A stretch of DNA of 64,000 nucleotides from positions 1,495,501 through 1,559,500 of the forward strand of contig NC_063984.1 in NCBI RefSeq assembly GCF_932276165.1, written 5' to 3'. This document shows positions 1 to 11,548 of the stretch, one piece after another (within the stretch, counting starts at the first letter, position 1; each line of letters begins with the position of its first letter). Under the pieces are notes generated by a model. It saw only the letters and a list, made by a program, of their open reading frames with translations. It ran no database searches and was not told the DNA's origin. The DNA comes from Plutella xylostella (Eukaryota; Arthropoda; Insecta; Lepidoptera; Plutellidae). Position numbers and translations under genes: made by a program.

Positions 1-348
1 CACATATACTTAGCCGCAATAACAAAAGAAAACTACTCTATTAATCAACAAATAAAAATCAATGTTAAAATTTCAAATTTCGAACATCACTCACATTAAT
101 TCGGGTTCGTATTTTGAAAGAGTTTGAGGCTCATCAATTTATAAAATACCTCATTGGTTTAAACTCTTTGGTGATGCAAGAAGGTCCGGCTCTGAATGTA
201 CTTGTTGCACAATATCAAGTGCATGGAGTTTTTGTTACTGGATGCAAGTGAGGCGGCCATCGCGCTTAAACAATTACTTACTGGATGGCTTGCGTCATAA
301 TCTTGGCCACAGATGAGGAACCAATAGAGATAGACCATTGATATAGGT
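1..348. other. Left edge, no gene seen
   Basis: AT-rich sequence left of the RTE insertion. I see no exon with splice signals, no long open frame and no recognisable repeat here. Confidence 0.5.
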
Positions 349-360
349 AGGTATCTAAGT

Positions 361-3300
361 CTCTCTCTCTCTCAGCCTTCCGTAGTCCACTGTTGGACAT
401 AGGCCTCTCCTAACGATCGCCACCCCAAACGGTCACCCGCCATCTGCATCCAGCGGCTTCCCGCTACCTTCCGCAGATCATCAGACCAACGGGTTGGGGG
501 GCGACCGACACGCCGTTTGCCGACACGGGGTCTCCACTCCAGAACCTTTCTACTCCAGCGGTCGTCGGCTCTGCGGGCTACGTGGCCAGCCCATTGCCAT
601 TTCAGCGTGCTAATCCTTTTGGCTATGTCGGTAACTTTAGTTCTCCTGCGGATTTCTTCATTACGAATCCTATCTCGCAGGGACACGCCTAACATAGCCC
701 TTTCCATAGCACGCTGAGCAACTCTGAGCTTGTGGATAAGCCCTTTGGTGAAGCACCACGTCTCGGCTCCGTAAGTCATCACTGGCAACACGCACTGATT
801 GAAAACTTTTGTTTTCAGACACTGAGGTATGTTTTCAGTGAAGATGTGTCGTAATTTCCCGAACGCTGCCCATCCGAGTTGGATTCTACGAGCTACCTCT
901 TTATCGAAGTTGGATTTACCTAATCGGATCACTTGTCCTAGGTAGGGATACTGATCAACAACTTCGATGGTGACACCTCCTACAGTTACGGGTGATGATG
1001 AAACATGTTCGTTCGACATGACCTTTGTCTTGTCCATGTTCATTTTCAGCCCAACTTGTTTAGAGGCATCATTGAGGTCTGTGAGCATTTCGCCCAACTC
1101 CTCCAGCGTTTCCGCCATAATAACTATGTCATCAGCAAATCGTAGATGAGAGATATATTCGCCATTGACGTTAATGCCCAGTCTTTTCCACTCTACAAGC
1201 TTAAAAACATCTTCCAGTGCACAGGTGAACAGTTTCGGAGAAATAACATCTCCCTGTCTCACGCCCCTTTGCAACTGGATCGGTTTTGTGCTATGTTCGT
1301 GTAATCGAACTGACATTGTGGCAGCATTGTACATACATCTCAACACCTCGATATAGCGATAGTCTATATGGCACCGCTGAAGGGATTGAAGCATCGCCCA
1401 GAGCTCAATAGAATCAAAGGCTTTCTCATAGTCCACAAACGCTAGACATAAAGGTAGATTATACTCCTCGGTCTTCTGTATAACCTGCCGAAGCGTGTGT
1501 ATGTGATCTATGGTACTATAGCCTTTTCGGAACCCGGCTTGTTCGGGTGGCTGGAAGTCGTCGAGTCTTTGCTCGAGACGATTCGTAATAACTCTCGAAA
1601 ACAGCTTGTACACATGGCTCAGAAGTGCAATGGGTCTATAATTCTTCAATAGGGCTTTGTTGCCTTTCTTGAAGAACAAAGTCACTACACTTCTGCTCCA
1701 TGCCTCCGGGCTTGTGCCTTCGAGTATGACGGAATTAAACAGCCTCCGAAGTGCTATTAAAATCGGTCTACCGCCGGCTTTCAGAAGTTCTGTCGTTATT
1801 CCATCATCTCCCGGAGCTTTGTTGTTTTTTAGCTGTTTGAGAGCTATACTAATCTCGTCTAGACTGACGTCCGGAATATCTTCGGTATAGTGTCGGGTGA
1901 GTGGCGCTCGGCTGTCGTGAGCACCGCTGGTAATAGGGTTTTGTGTTGTGGTGTATAACTGTCCGTAGAATCTCTCAATTTCTCCCAGAATTTCGGGCAC
2001 TGATGAAACGGTGTTGCCAGTGTCGGTCTTCAGTTGGGTCAACAGAGTCTGCCGAACAGATCGATCTCTAGCAAAGACTTTGGAGCCCTTGTTTTGCTCT
2101 ATTGCGTCTTGAATGCGCTTGCAATTGTAGCGTCTCATATCGCAACGTCTTGCTTTGGCGATCTGTCTGTTTAGACGTCTGTATTCGACCATATCAACTG
2201 AAGACTGCAACCTCATTTCTCTCCGTTCTCTTATGAGACTCAGAGTCCCATCTGAGAGTTTTTGAGGTCCTCGGTTGGTTCGGGACGAAAAATATTTCGA
2301 TCCTACCTCTCGGACAGTTTCCACAAACCTATTGTTTAAATCGTCAACTGTAACGCAATTCTCTAAACATATCAGGCGGTCGCAAAGCTCAGACTGAAAG
2401 CTTTCGGGATCCTGGATTTGAGCAGGAGTAGGACGGAGCGTGGACTTCATTAGACGGGAGCGTTCTATTTTGCAGTTTATATTCAAAGTGCCTCTTACGA
2501 GTCGGTGATCGCTGCCGGTCTTAACCCTACTGATCACTGAGACATCATTGAATATGTGCTTCTTATCCGTCAATATGAAGTCGATCTCGTTTTTAGTCTT
2601 CCCATCGGGGCTAATCCACGTCCACTTCCTTTGTGGCTTCTTCTTGTAGAAGGAGTTCATCATATAGAGGCCCTCCTTCTCCAAGAAGTCAGCCAGCATT
2701 TGCCCACGATGGTTCCTGACTCCAAATCCATGTGACCCCACTTTCGTCTCGCCGCCTTCTTGTTTTCCGAGTTTCGCGTTAAAGTCTCCCATCACCACCG
2801 TGAAATGAGTAGTGAACTTACGCAGGGCAGACGATACGTCTTCATACGCAAGTTCGACCTCATCATCGGTGTGCTTAGATGTGGGTGCGTAAACCTGTAT
2901 GACCTTCATTGAGTATCGTTTAGATATTCTCAGGATGAGGTACGCAACCCGTGTCGACACACTTCCGATTTCAACGATGTTGTTGACGAGGGACTTGTTG
3001 ACGATGAACCCGACACCCCCTTGGGACAGTTGGTCGCCCTCCCGGTGGTACAGCAAGTTTCCGGACTGGAGAATTTCCGTATCCTCTCCCTCTCGTCGGA
3101 CTTCGGATAACCCTATAATGTCCCATTTTAACTTGCTGATTTCCTCTTCCAGCTCCTCTATCTTCACGTCTTCCCTCAGTGTCCGTGCGTTATATGTTGC
3201 CAGGTGCAAGGGTCGGTTGGGCTGGTAGCCGACTCTCTGCCGGAGATTCTTCGCACCCCCTGCCCCGCCGTTACCGTGACCGCTACCGGAGTCCGGGATA

Positions 3301-3558
3301 GCGGGGCTGCCGGGGACTGGGGGCCGGGGCTTTGTTTTTTCCATCATTAGGAGGTGTATTTGCCATAATCACCGCGCTTGGCAGGCGTGTTGGTGATTCT
3401 CTTTTTTACGGCGGGAGATCGCCGCCTCTGCTAGGAGAGAAGGTCGGGTCGATTTACCGCCGCCCGACATTCGGCGTTGTCACTCGTTAGCACCACCCAG
3501 GGGGCACGTGTAGGGTAACTAGGGTTTGTACCTACGGACGTGAGCGACAAGCCCCCCA
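361..3558 (-). mobile_element. Full-length RTE-type non-LTR retrotransposon
   Basis: Minus-strand LINE of about 3.2 kb. Both ends are marked by the same 12-bp direct repeat AGGTATCTAAGT, at 349-360 and 3559-3570, which is a target site duplication made on insertion. The 5' UTR (about 3348-3558) is GC-rich; the 3' end is short and finishes in a GA dinucleotide run, as expected for RTE elements, which lack a poly(A) tail. It carries one uninterrupted ORF for endonuclease plus reverse transcriptase. Perfect flanking repeats and an unbroken ORF point to a recent insertion. The ends are read directly; the clade assignment is from protein resemblance. Confidence 0.9.
372..3347 (-). CDS. RTE endonuclease/reverse transcriptase, 991 aa
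   Basis: Single polyprotein of the RTE LINE; it nicks target DNA and copies the element RNA there. The N-terminal 60-300 region is an AP-like endonuclease: YNARTLRED, then GDFNAKLG and SDHRLVRG, which hold the metal and catalytic Asp/His residues. The reverse transcriptase spans about 500-780, with the palm motif RFADDIVIMAE and the upstream QRGVRQGDVISPKLF block. The C terminus carries the WSRKVLEWRPR and GRPPTRWSDDL stretch seen in many lepidopteran RTE fragments. The length is normal for the clade and no stop or frameshift is visible, so it could still be functional. The ORF starts with two adjacent Met codons; which is used is not clear. Confidence 0.93.
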   Translation of the reverse strand: MMEKTKPRPPVPGSPAIPDSGSGHGNGGAGGAKNLRQRVGYQPNRPLHLATYNARTLREDVKIEELEEEISKLKWDIIGLSEVRREGEDTEILQSGNLLYHREGDQLSQGGVGFIVNKSLVNNIVEIGSVSTRVAYLILRISKRYSMKVIQVYAPTSKHTDDEVELAYEDVSSALRKFTTHFTVVMGDFNAKLGKQEGGETKVGSHGFGVRNHRGQMLADFLEKEGLYMMNSFYKKKPQRKWTWISPDGKTKNEIDFILTDKKHIFNDVSVISRVKTGSDHRLVRGTLNINCKIERSRLMKSTLRPTPAQIQDPESFQSELCDRLICLENCVTVDDLNNRFVETVREVGSKYFSSRTNRGPQKLSDGTLSLIRERREMRLQSSVDMVEYRRLNRQIAKARRCDMRRYNCKRIQDAIEQNKGSKVFARDRSVRQTLLTQLKTDTGNTVSSVPEILGEIERFYGQLYTTTQNPITSGAHDSRAPLTRHYTEDIPDVSLDEISIALKQLKNNKAPGDDGITTELLKAGGRPILIALRRLFNSVILEGTSPEAWSRSVVTLFFKKGNKALLKNYRPIALLSHVYKLFSRVITNRLEQRLDDFQPPEQAGFRKGYSTIDHIHTLRQVIQKTEEYNLPLCLAFVDYEKAFDSIELWAMLQSLQRCHIDYRYIEVLRCMYNAATMSVRLHEHSTKPIQLQRGVRQGDVISPKLFTCALEDVFKLVEWKRLGINVNGEYISHLRFADDIVIMAETLEELGEMLTDLNDASKQVGLKMNMDKTKVMSNEHVSSSPVTVGGVTIEVVDQYPYLGQVIRLGKSNFDKEVARRIQLGWAAFGKLRHIFTENIPQCLKTKVFNQCVLPVMTYGAETWCFTKGLIHKLRVAQRAMERAMLGVSLRDRIRNEEIRRRTKVTDIAKRISTLKWQWAGHVARRADDRWSRKVLEWRPRVGKRRVGRPPTRWSDDLRKVAGSRWMQMAGDRLGWRSLGEAYVQQWTTEG

Positions 3559-3570
3559 AGGTATCTAAGT

Positions 3571-4245
3571 ACCTAAGGAAAATAATAATAAATAGGTACA
3601 TTGATTTGCAAATATTTGGAAATAGAAAAAGATAACAATTTAAAGTCATGGACACTTTAAAGGTAAGTACAGTTAACAGGTCTAGTAGAATCCGAAACTA
3701 CCTTTCGAATTCTACTCGTTATGACGCGTTATTGAAACATTTACAGCCTCAGGGCTTATTTGACACATAAACCAAATTGAATTCTTTAAATCTAATCAAG
3801 GATCTTAAAGAGGACTGCTTAAATTCCTACCGATCGAACAAAATATAATAAGTGAAAACACTTCTGCGTCGGCATTTGAATCTTACTCTTTGACGCAACC
3901 AAAACGCATTACTGGATCGAAAGTGAAAACTTAATCCACATCATCTTTCAACACTTATTTATAATCCATTGCAGTCTCATTACACCGGCCAGAGTTATGC
4001 CCCTTAAGGAAGTCACCGATGGACTAAAAAATATCATCAGGTTTAAAATGGTATACGATTATCGGGAGAATGTACCTTCCCACTACTGTCATTTCGTGTT
4101 ATGATGAAATGATGATACGTTTTGTTTGAGGAAGAGGAAGATTGGAATTCTGTGTTCAGAATAAACGATTTGTTTGTATAATGATAAAGAATCTGTATAA
4201 AAAAGATTAATAGCAGAGAGGGAGATAGTCCATCGGGCAAAGAAA
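3571..4245. other. Intergenic, no feature recognised
   Basis: AT-rich spacer between the RTE element and the inverted-repeat pair. Short open frames here have no splice context or recognisable product. Confidence 0.4.
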
Positions 4246-4512
4246 CAGGGCCCCAAGTCTGCTAAGGAATGGCGGCTCAATGCTGTGTCGTCTGAATGTT
4301 TTTCCGACTTTAGGTATCCGTTTTCTCTTGGTTACTGAGTCCCAGTAGTGAAATATGAAACACTTAACACTTATTACTGTTTATTAACGTTAGTTCTTTA
4401 GAAAATATGGAATAATTATTTCCTAAAACGCAGGTAATGAATACCTACAGTGCGAAACCCATGCTGCTGACACACAACTGTGCCGCCATTCCTTAGCAGA
4501 CTTGGGGCCCTG
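4246..4512. mobile_element. Short element with perfect 31-bp inverted ends
   Basis: The left arm at 4246-4276 and right arm at 4482-4512 are perfect reverse complements over 31 bases, beginning CAGGGCCCCAAG. About 205 bp of unrelated sequence lie between. The CAGGG start resembles hAT ends, but I find no 8-bp flanking duplication (left flank CAAAGAAA, right flank TTCCACTT). It is either a small MITE that lost its duplication or an inverted duplication of another origin. Confidence 0.5.
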
Positions 4513-5195
4513 TTCCACTTACAAAATGCAGACACCAAATGGCGGCAATTTTCCGTTAAGGAGTAATTTGGTGATTTTCTCAATGGAACTTTTTCATTGC
4601 CCGTGAGTGTATTATACTTACCTAACTATATACTGGACGTTTAGGACATAGGACACTTGACATTATAATTTGTGTTCTTTTTAGATTGGTCAACAGAATA
4701 TTATGTTTGTTTGTTATTTATATAACTAATTATTAATACACATTTAAGTACGACAAAATTGCCGTCTACGCACTTTTTACAAGTGCATATCATATTTCTG
4801 CAAGTGTGCAGGTGCCATGTGTAAGTTTACAATGCGAATTAACTGCATTAATAGCTACTGGAAGAAGCCATAATCCACTTTGTGTCGAGCGAGACAACGT
4901 GACTTCATCGGATATACAAGTAGGTACTTAGAATAGAATAGAAAAAAATATTCGACACAAAAACAACAACATGAACAGTAAAACAGGTACAAAAATACTT
5001 AATTACTAGAAAAATTAATATGAATACATTTATTGAGTATATTCATATTAATTTTAGGTGAGGTGCACTAGGTGCTAGTTGCTGCTCAGTGTCGAAAAGG
5101 ACTCCAGACTCAGCATGTGCTATAATCCCAGGGACTATAGCGCTGGTTTTCAGCTGTAGCCTTTGCGAACGGAACGCCGTAGAGGCGTAGAGGAG

Positions 5196-5354
5196 TAAAG
5201 CTGCGTACACACCGGGCCAACGAAGGCCAAAGAACGGATTTCGTTGGCCTTCGTTGCTGCAATCTGCCCTGTATTATGTATGATAAATATCCATCGTTGG
5301 GATAACCGTTGGCGTTTGTTGGGCGTTCGTTGGCCCGGTGTGTACGCAGCTTTA
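5196..5354. mobile_element. 159-bp MITE with about 29-bp terminal inverted repeats
   Basis: Both ends read TAAAGCTGCGTACACACCGG inward and continue GCCAACGAA before diverging. The bounding TA could be the target dinucleotide, as for Tc1/mariner-type elements, but one copy cannot decide this. No coding capacity. Confidence 0.7.
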
Positions 5355-7612
5355 CGCGATCGTTTGTTTAACTTTAGCAGACATAGTAGATATCAAACTA
5401 CCTATATGTTGGTTTGTTTGAATGTGAAGTAACTAATTCGCCATAATGTATTCCCCTGCGTTGTCAAGTTGTCATTCACCTGTAGGGTGTTCTGGAAAGG
5501 AATGTTTTATTTTTTTAGTAAGTTTTCACCAATCACCAATGAAATAAATAAGTGATAATAAATCGCTTTAAGCGATAAGGCCGCCATTTGCACATGTGTT
5601 AAATAAAGTTTTTTGTAATTTTGTCCATGTTTTTGTGTACAAACAAAGAATATCTATTCTATTCTACTTCATAACGTGCGTCGCTGCATCAGCATTCAAC
5701 ACGAGGAACACTAAAGACTCCTTGTGAAATCGTTTAAGTGTAAAAAATGATAGTGTTCTATTCCAGAATAGAATAGAACAGAATTATAGTGTATAGTTTT
5801 AAACTTTATTCCTAATGTATATTCCTTGATAAAGGTAACTAACGGTAGCGCTATTAATAACTTCCTATCATAATGACGCATTTCCCTCAATATCTTTCCT
5901 CCACCCTCACCCTCGTATATGACGTGTCGTCGTGACGTCACGGACGGAGCCTCTATCGATCCAGAACCCGCGCCCGGTGACCTTGGAGCAGCAAGGACCT
6001 TGCTACTAGTTGCCACCTTCCGCGGTGCACCCTGTAGATACTGAGAGTACGTAGGTAGTGACGGCAATTTTAGAGTCGACAAAATAATGATTTGATTTAT
6101 TGTTATATTATACATCATTTATTGTTTTTGAAGCTCCTGAAAAAAGTACTGTCGTAGGGGAGGTACATACAGGAGCTTCCAATCCTTCGTTTAGCGACTA
6201 ACTTAAAATTTACTAGGGTCTAATAATAAGTTTATTCAAGTAAAGTTTATGTTAAAATACAAACTTTGAATTAAAAGTAGAAATTGCGGTATGGTACTCT
6301 GCAGTAAGTTTATAAGGGTCTGAATTAGTAAGTAGGTTCTTACAGCACAAAGAATCCATAATCCATAGACGTTGAAAATAGCTTTAGGCCTTCTGCGGTT
6401 CATTGTTCTAAAGCTTTATTGTTCTGGCTCTTGCAATAATTTTTATTGCTTTCTATAGCTTTCAATGCAGTAGTTTACTATTATTCTATGCACCTAAAGG
6501 CAACAGTAGGTGCATTGAATGGGTTTAAATCTAACAAAATAATGCTAACTTCATAATTTTAATGATTGTTTAGTTACTGCGACACGGACCCACGTTTGAC
6601 TCCTAAGAATCATCTTATATTCATTATTAAACGTGGAAAATTACCTACATATTATTAGAGTTAATAAAAGTATTGAAATAGGCACCTTCCGATTGTCAAC
6701 AAATGTATGACTAAAAGTTGTTTTCAAAGTTAACGCTACCTTGCCCTAAAGACCTAGTTGTAGGGGCTTGAATTATTAACCAGTGAATTCGCATAACCTG
6801 TTTCGTTGTAAGTTGGGTAGGTGTCCAGTTTTCATTCAAATTGAAAATCTATTTATAGAAAACACATTGCGTTGGCCTGGGACAGGTGTAAATAAATTAA
6901 GTACCCGCTTCTTTGCCCATTATCAAATAAAATACCAGGCTAAATTGTCCAAGTGTATAATAATATTCAGCATTTGTGCGTAGTGGGGTAACCTGCATAA
7001 TATATTATATTAATTTTAATTAAGTAGTATGGTGAACCTACCCTTTAGCGACTGTAAGGCAGTATAATTTAGGTAAATTGAGCAAATTTACTATGCTGGT
7101 AAAATGCCCGACTTTTGTAAGTGAGTATGTACGTATTTTTAGTTTTACTTTTTAGTACTTATAAATGTACTTTATTCATCATAAAGCAGCCCTATAAAAT
7201 ACCTTTAAAATTGTTCTTTAACGCCAACAAATAAATATACAATACTACTTCATGCATGTGCTTCTTTAACACGTAACTATACAAAATAAATATAGTTTAT
7301 CGACAGCTCCCAAACCGCACGCGATACAAACTGAAAGGTGTCAACGTCTACAAATAGGTGCCCAAGTAAATATGCCTAGACAAAGGCTTCTAGATGCCCG
7401 TTCCTGGAACATCAGGTAACTATTGATTTAGTCAAAAAACTGGTTCTTACCGCTTCTATGCGGATCACGTAAAGCTCAAAGTAGCGACCAAATGCCCATT
7501 TCTAGAAGCCGCAGCGACGGTTTTTTCGCCATTTTTTGTCATCGGAAGTTTCCTTTGAAAGACCAACCCTATTTAACGATAAGGTCTAAAAGGATTCCAG
7601 TTATCGATCGAT
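5355..7612. other. Intergenic, no gene recognised
   Basis: About 2.3 kb of AT-rich DNA. A 135-codon minus-strand open frame at 5711-6118 has no recognisable domain and no splice or codon signal that would support it. I see no repeat with clear ends. Confidence 0.4.
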
Positions 7613-7625
7613 GAAGTTTTTTAGA

Positions 7626-8367
7626 CGACCGAATGGCGTAGTGGTTAGTGACCTGACTACTGAGCCGATGGTCCCGGGTTCGATTCCCGGCTGGGCAGAT
7701 ATTTGTTTAAACACAGATATTTGTTCTCGGGTCTTGGATGTGCCCGTAAAATGGCAATAGGCCCGCCCCCTATTACATTGGCACTAGGGCATGCAATACC
7801 GGTAATATTTTCAATACCGGTATTGAGTTCCAGTATTAGAACTCAATACCGGGATCCCGGTATTAATACCGGTATTAGACTTCCTTGTTATAAATGACAT
7901 AATATTTTGTTTAAAGGTCGTATCGGGCAAAATACAATAAGAAAAAGCAATCAAATCCTGTATTAAGTCATATTTTTTACGACAATTGAGTATTAGAGTT
8001 AAAATTTTAGAACGCATGGACAACTAGTAGGTTTTTAAAGGCCAAAAACCGCATGTAACGGTTGAAATCAAGTGCACTATCATAGTATATAGGAGCACAA
8101 GGCCAACTATATCTTAATCGTTTGATTTATAGCCTAAAAAATGACCGATTCCGGTATTACTTCAATACCGGTATTAACTTTCAATACCGGTATTGAAAAA
8201 AGCGTGGATTTTGTCCGGGATCCCGGTATTACCAATACCGGTATTGCGGTATTGCATGCCCTAATTGGCACTAACATAACACTCTGGCGAAAAGTGGGTG
8301 CAGCAATGCACCTCTGCCTACCCCGCAAGGGAGTACATTAGTACAAGGCGTGAGTGCGTGTGTGTGT
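7626..8367 (+). mobile_element. tRNA-headed SINE, split by a hAT MITE
   Basis: The head is tRNA-like: an A-box-type stretch GGCGTAGTGGTTAGTG followed by a B-box GGTTCGATTCCC. The body ends in a TG-rich tail. A 13-bp duplication GAAGTTTTTTAGA flanks it at 7613-7625 and 8368-8380. Removing the inner element (7785-8263) and one copy of its 8-bp duplication leaves about 255 bp, which matches the 247-bp copy at 52381-52627. The tRNA-like head provides an internal pol III promoter; this is not a functional tRNA gene. Confidence 0.88.
7785..8263. mobile_element. hAT-type MITE with AATACCGGTATT repeats, copy 1
   Basis: 479-bp element with inverted ends starting TAGGGCATGCAATACC. A perfect 8-bp duplication ATTGGCAC lies at 7777-7784 and 8264-8271; both the TAGGG start and the 8-bp size fit the hAT superfamily. 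The subterminal zones are packed with the palindrome AATACCGGTATT and the variant CCGGGATCCCGG. No ORF of note. A related copy lies inverted at 14440-14938. Confidence 0.88.
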
Positions 8368-8380
8368 GAAGTTTTTTAGA

Positions 8381-9090
8381 ATGGATACAATATAACGCGT
8401 GGAGGGAGTGTGAAGTGTGAAATATTTCTTAACATATAATCCAACCATCGTGGCTGTCGAAAGAAATCCAATATGGTCCAAGTGATATCGAGCAACGCAC
8501 TTAAAAGGAAAGTTATAGAAATAACGGTCATACGATCGCCGGGTGCAGGCAATCTCACCAGGATCTGGTCCATCAACGTCCAACTTAGCATTTAAAGCAA
8601 ATTGGCGATGGCTGAATGCAATAGCTTTCATTGCACGCGCAATGCTAGAAAACCCGCGTCTCATGCTTTTTAAGCTGCATGCTTTTTCTGGAAAGTTATT
8701 TTCTATTGCTTTGTGTAAGAAACGAAGCCCATACGAAGTCTTTCTAAACCAGAATGAGATCCACTTATGTGATTGAAAACTTTCCTCAACTGTCCTTCGT
8801 TCCCTGTGAATTTTCGATAGAAAGCTTTTAGGCACCACCTATCTGCAACAAACCGCGAATTTATAATATGATCTCGTGGAATTGAAAATTAACGGATAAG
8901 TAAGTATATTATATACTTTTAATAAGTAAGTATATTGTATGCGTTTAGTTTAACGGCAAGAGAAACTTTTACTAGGCCCTCACCACGCGTACCTACTATC
9001 ATTCAGTATTTTTATAGCAAACCATTTTAATTTTACTGACATTTTTATTTTCGGCTGTTCAATAAAGGATGTAATGTCGTAAATACAAGA
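8381..9090. other. Intergenic with an unsupported ORF
   Basis: A 166-codon open frame lies on the minus strand at 8338-8838, starting inside the SINE tail on its downstream side. It matches nothing I know and shows no gene context. The rest is AT-rich spacer. Confidence 0.35.
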
Positions 9091-9279
9091 TCCCTCATTG
9101 GCTCCTGCTGTGAGGGTCCCGTGGACTCACAGGTACATTACTGAAGGCTCTGGCGGTTCGTATTTTGATAAATTAAGCCTTACGACCCCTCCCAGGGAAC
9201 CCAGGTGTAATGAGGTAATGTATAATGAATGCTGTAGTATATGTAATAGGCCGTAGGAGTCGGTAAGTTTCCTTCACGT

Positions 9280-9500
9280 CCTCACTGCTGGGGCACGGGT
9301 CTCTTTCCAATGAAGGAAGGGTTTTACTTCCTTCATTGGAAGGAAACCCGTGCCTAGTCCACCACGCTGGCCTAGTGGGTTGATGGACCCCAACACAAGC
9401 AAGCTTGTGCTGAGAGAGTTGTCGGGTAAGTGGGCCACTGTCAGATGTTTTTAAGCTGCCCGAAGGCCTCTGACGAGACTTAACGACTGTTACTGTTGCA
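9280..9500. repeat. Interspersed lepidopteran repeat fragment
   Basis: Contains the stretch CTGCTGGGGCACGGGTCTC, also present at about 53089-53150, and a module GTAAGTGGGC..CAGATGTTTT..AAGCTGCCC, also present at about 46915-46985. A local palindrome at about 9300-9348 (TTCCAATGAAGGAAG and its complement) is inserted in this copy. Sharing among three places shows it is a dispersed repeat; its class is not clear. Confidence 0.6.
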
Positions 9501-10144
9501 GAAGCAGCAACCGTCCGAAGCGCGGAAGCGTCCAGAAAAGAACCAGAAGTAACTGCATACCCATTGCAGTACCATTCCCATAAAAGTTTTTAAAGTGATT
9601 TAAAATAATAAAAAAAGAAACACTACACTAGGGGCCTATTCAAATGTAGCTTCTTTACATTCGCTACAGTGACCCTGTTCACACGTCTTCAATCGCCGAA
9701 GAAATCCGATATAAAAACTAAACAATGCATGCGTTTGCGCATCTTAAAAACTAACTTTTTATTGCTAATTAATGGGGAAAGGCGTATCGTATTTCAAGCC
9801 ATGTTCGTATAATAATAGCTAAAACCACTACTATAGAAGCTAAATGACACAATTAATACAGATATGGCGCAGAGGTTTATCGCTAATCGAGATCACTTCA
9901 GATAGTTTACAAGTAGTTTCTCCATACAACAAACGCACCTAATTACTATGAACTGAACTAGTCAATAAATTCAAGATGTAATGAAGTTAGCACTTTAATT
10001 AATGGCCATATTTACTTACATTTTACAATACTTAATACTATTAATAATAATAAGGATGGTGTTATTATTGAGTAGCCCTACTGTCCTGCCCTACAGTAAC
10101 TTCGTAATTTTTCGGTTATCAAACAATAAAAATCAATAAATCTT

Positions 10145-10450
10145 CATCATCATCATCAGCCAATAATCATCCACTGCTGGACATAGGCCTCTCCCAAGGA
10201 GCGCCACAACACTCGGTCCTCGGACTTCCTCATCCACCCACTACCCCCATACCCACCCGCCTAAGATCGTCAGTCCAGCGGGCAGGAGGGCGTCCCACGC
10301 TGCGTTTGCCTGATCGTGGTCTCCACTCGAGAACTCGTCTACCCCAACGGTTATCGGTTCTTCGGCAGATATGACCAGCCCACTGCCACTTCAGCTTGCA
10401 TATTTTGACAGCTATGTCGGTAACCTTAGTCCTCTGACGGAATCTTAGTG
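10145..10450 (-). mobile_element. RTE 3'-end fragment
   Basis: Minus-strand fragment starting in a CATCATCATC tract and running through GGACATAGGCCTCTCC, then GC-rich sequence that parallels the 3' coding part of the intact RTE element at 372-700. It is 5'-truncated and diverged, a dead copy of a related family. Confidence 0.75.
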
Positions 10451-10944
10451 ATTGCTAAATGTTTTAATTGAATAGAAATGACACTGATGGTAAATAAGTA
10501 AATGGTAGATCATTAACACGCATGGGTGTCTCATTATTATTATTGTTCTAACTCGTGAACGTCTATCGAAGCAATAGTTAGCTTGGTTATGAAGCTTTTA
10601 GCTTACTAAGGAAGTCTAGATTCTTAGAAGAAAAATATCTGTGAATATGTGCATGGTTTAGTAGGCTCTTTTTCATCTAGTGTTTCCTATAACTGATTTG
10701 GTACTCATGTTACATTTATCCACTGCCTAGGTCTATATACATACATAAATACATTATATACTTACCTAACAGCTTTGTTATGTTGTAGGTAGGTAGATCC
10801 TATGCTGGTTTGTTTAGTTATGGGGAAACTGATACGATCGCGTAATACAGTTAGGTAGCAACAATTTTACCCTATCTCCCTGATCGTATGGGCCACGGTA
10901 ATTTATAGGAAATGCCTAGGTATTTATACCTACATAGCTATGGA

Positions 10945-11035
10945 TTGGATGCGGAAAGCTAAAGATCGCATCCAGTGGCGTGCTTTGGGAGAGGCCCACG
11001 TCCAGCAGTGGACTGCTATAGGCTAATGATGACCA
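10945..11035 (+). mobile_element. RTE 3'-end fragment
   Basis: Plus-strand remnant with the typical RTE tail (GCGGAAAGCTAAAGATCGC through CCAGCAGTGGACTGC, then ATGATGACC). Only the last 90 bp or so remain. Confidence 0.65.
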
Positions 11036-11548
11036 TGACCTGATACCTAGCTAAGTAGATGCCTAAATAGGTAGGTGCCTAGGTACGATATGATTATCAG
11101 TTTAGCATCAGCTCGAATCGGCAGGGTCTCGGTGAATGGTATGTTAAAATGGTAACTACCTATGTACTTACCAAGCTTTAGTTTACTTATTTAAGAAAAA
11201 TATAGGTAAGTAGTTATTAGTAAAAAAACTTCCCAACCTTCCAAAACTATCAAAAACATTATTTAACGTGACATTCGCAAAAACGTTATCACCAATCGCA
11301 AGGTCATTCACTGGACTTCCGAGCGCTTCACTTCATACGAGTTTGTTATTAACTTATTTGCATATCAACCGTCTCTGATAGTGACGCTCGCGATAAGATA
11401 TCCACGCACTGAATCAACGTAAATGATTGATCAGTCCAGGAATAGCTGATGCATGCTGCACTGAGTGAGGGAGTGCACATCCAATCATTACCAGGTTTAA
11501 GTATTAAGAAATATTATAAATTAATGAACAATAAACCAACAAACATAC
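11036..11548. other. Putative intron 1 of the KIND-domain gene
   Basis: AT-rich sequence downstream (minus strand) of the KIND exon donor. No further exon of that gene was recognised between here and position 1, so the remaining exons are either outside the window or too short to recognise. Confidence 0.35.

Noticed and set aside
5711..6118. 135-codon ORF on the minus strand
   Set aside because: AT-rich, no family resemblance, no gene context.
7630..7700. tRNA gene at the SINE head, and similar heads at 45583-45674 and 52560-52627
   Set aside because: A and B box-like motifs are present, but the sequences are followed by SINE bodies and flanked by target duplications, so they are retroposed SINE heads.
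8338..8838. 166-codon ORF on the minus strand
   Set aside because: No recognisable domain, starts by the SINE tail, no splice or promoter context.
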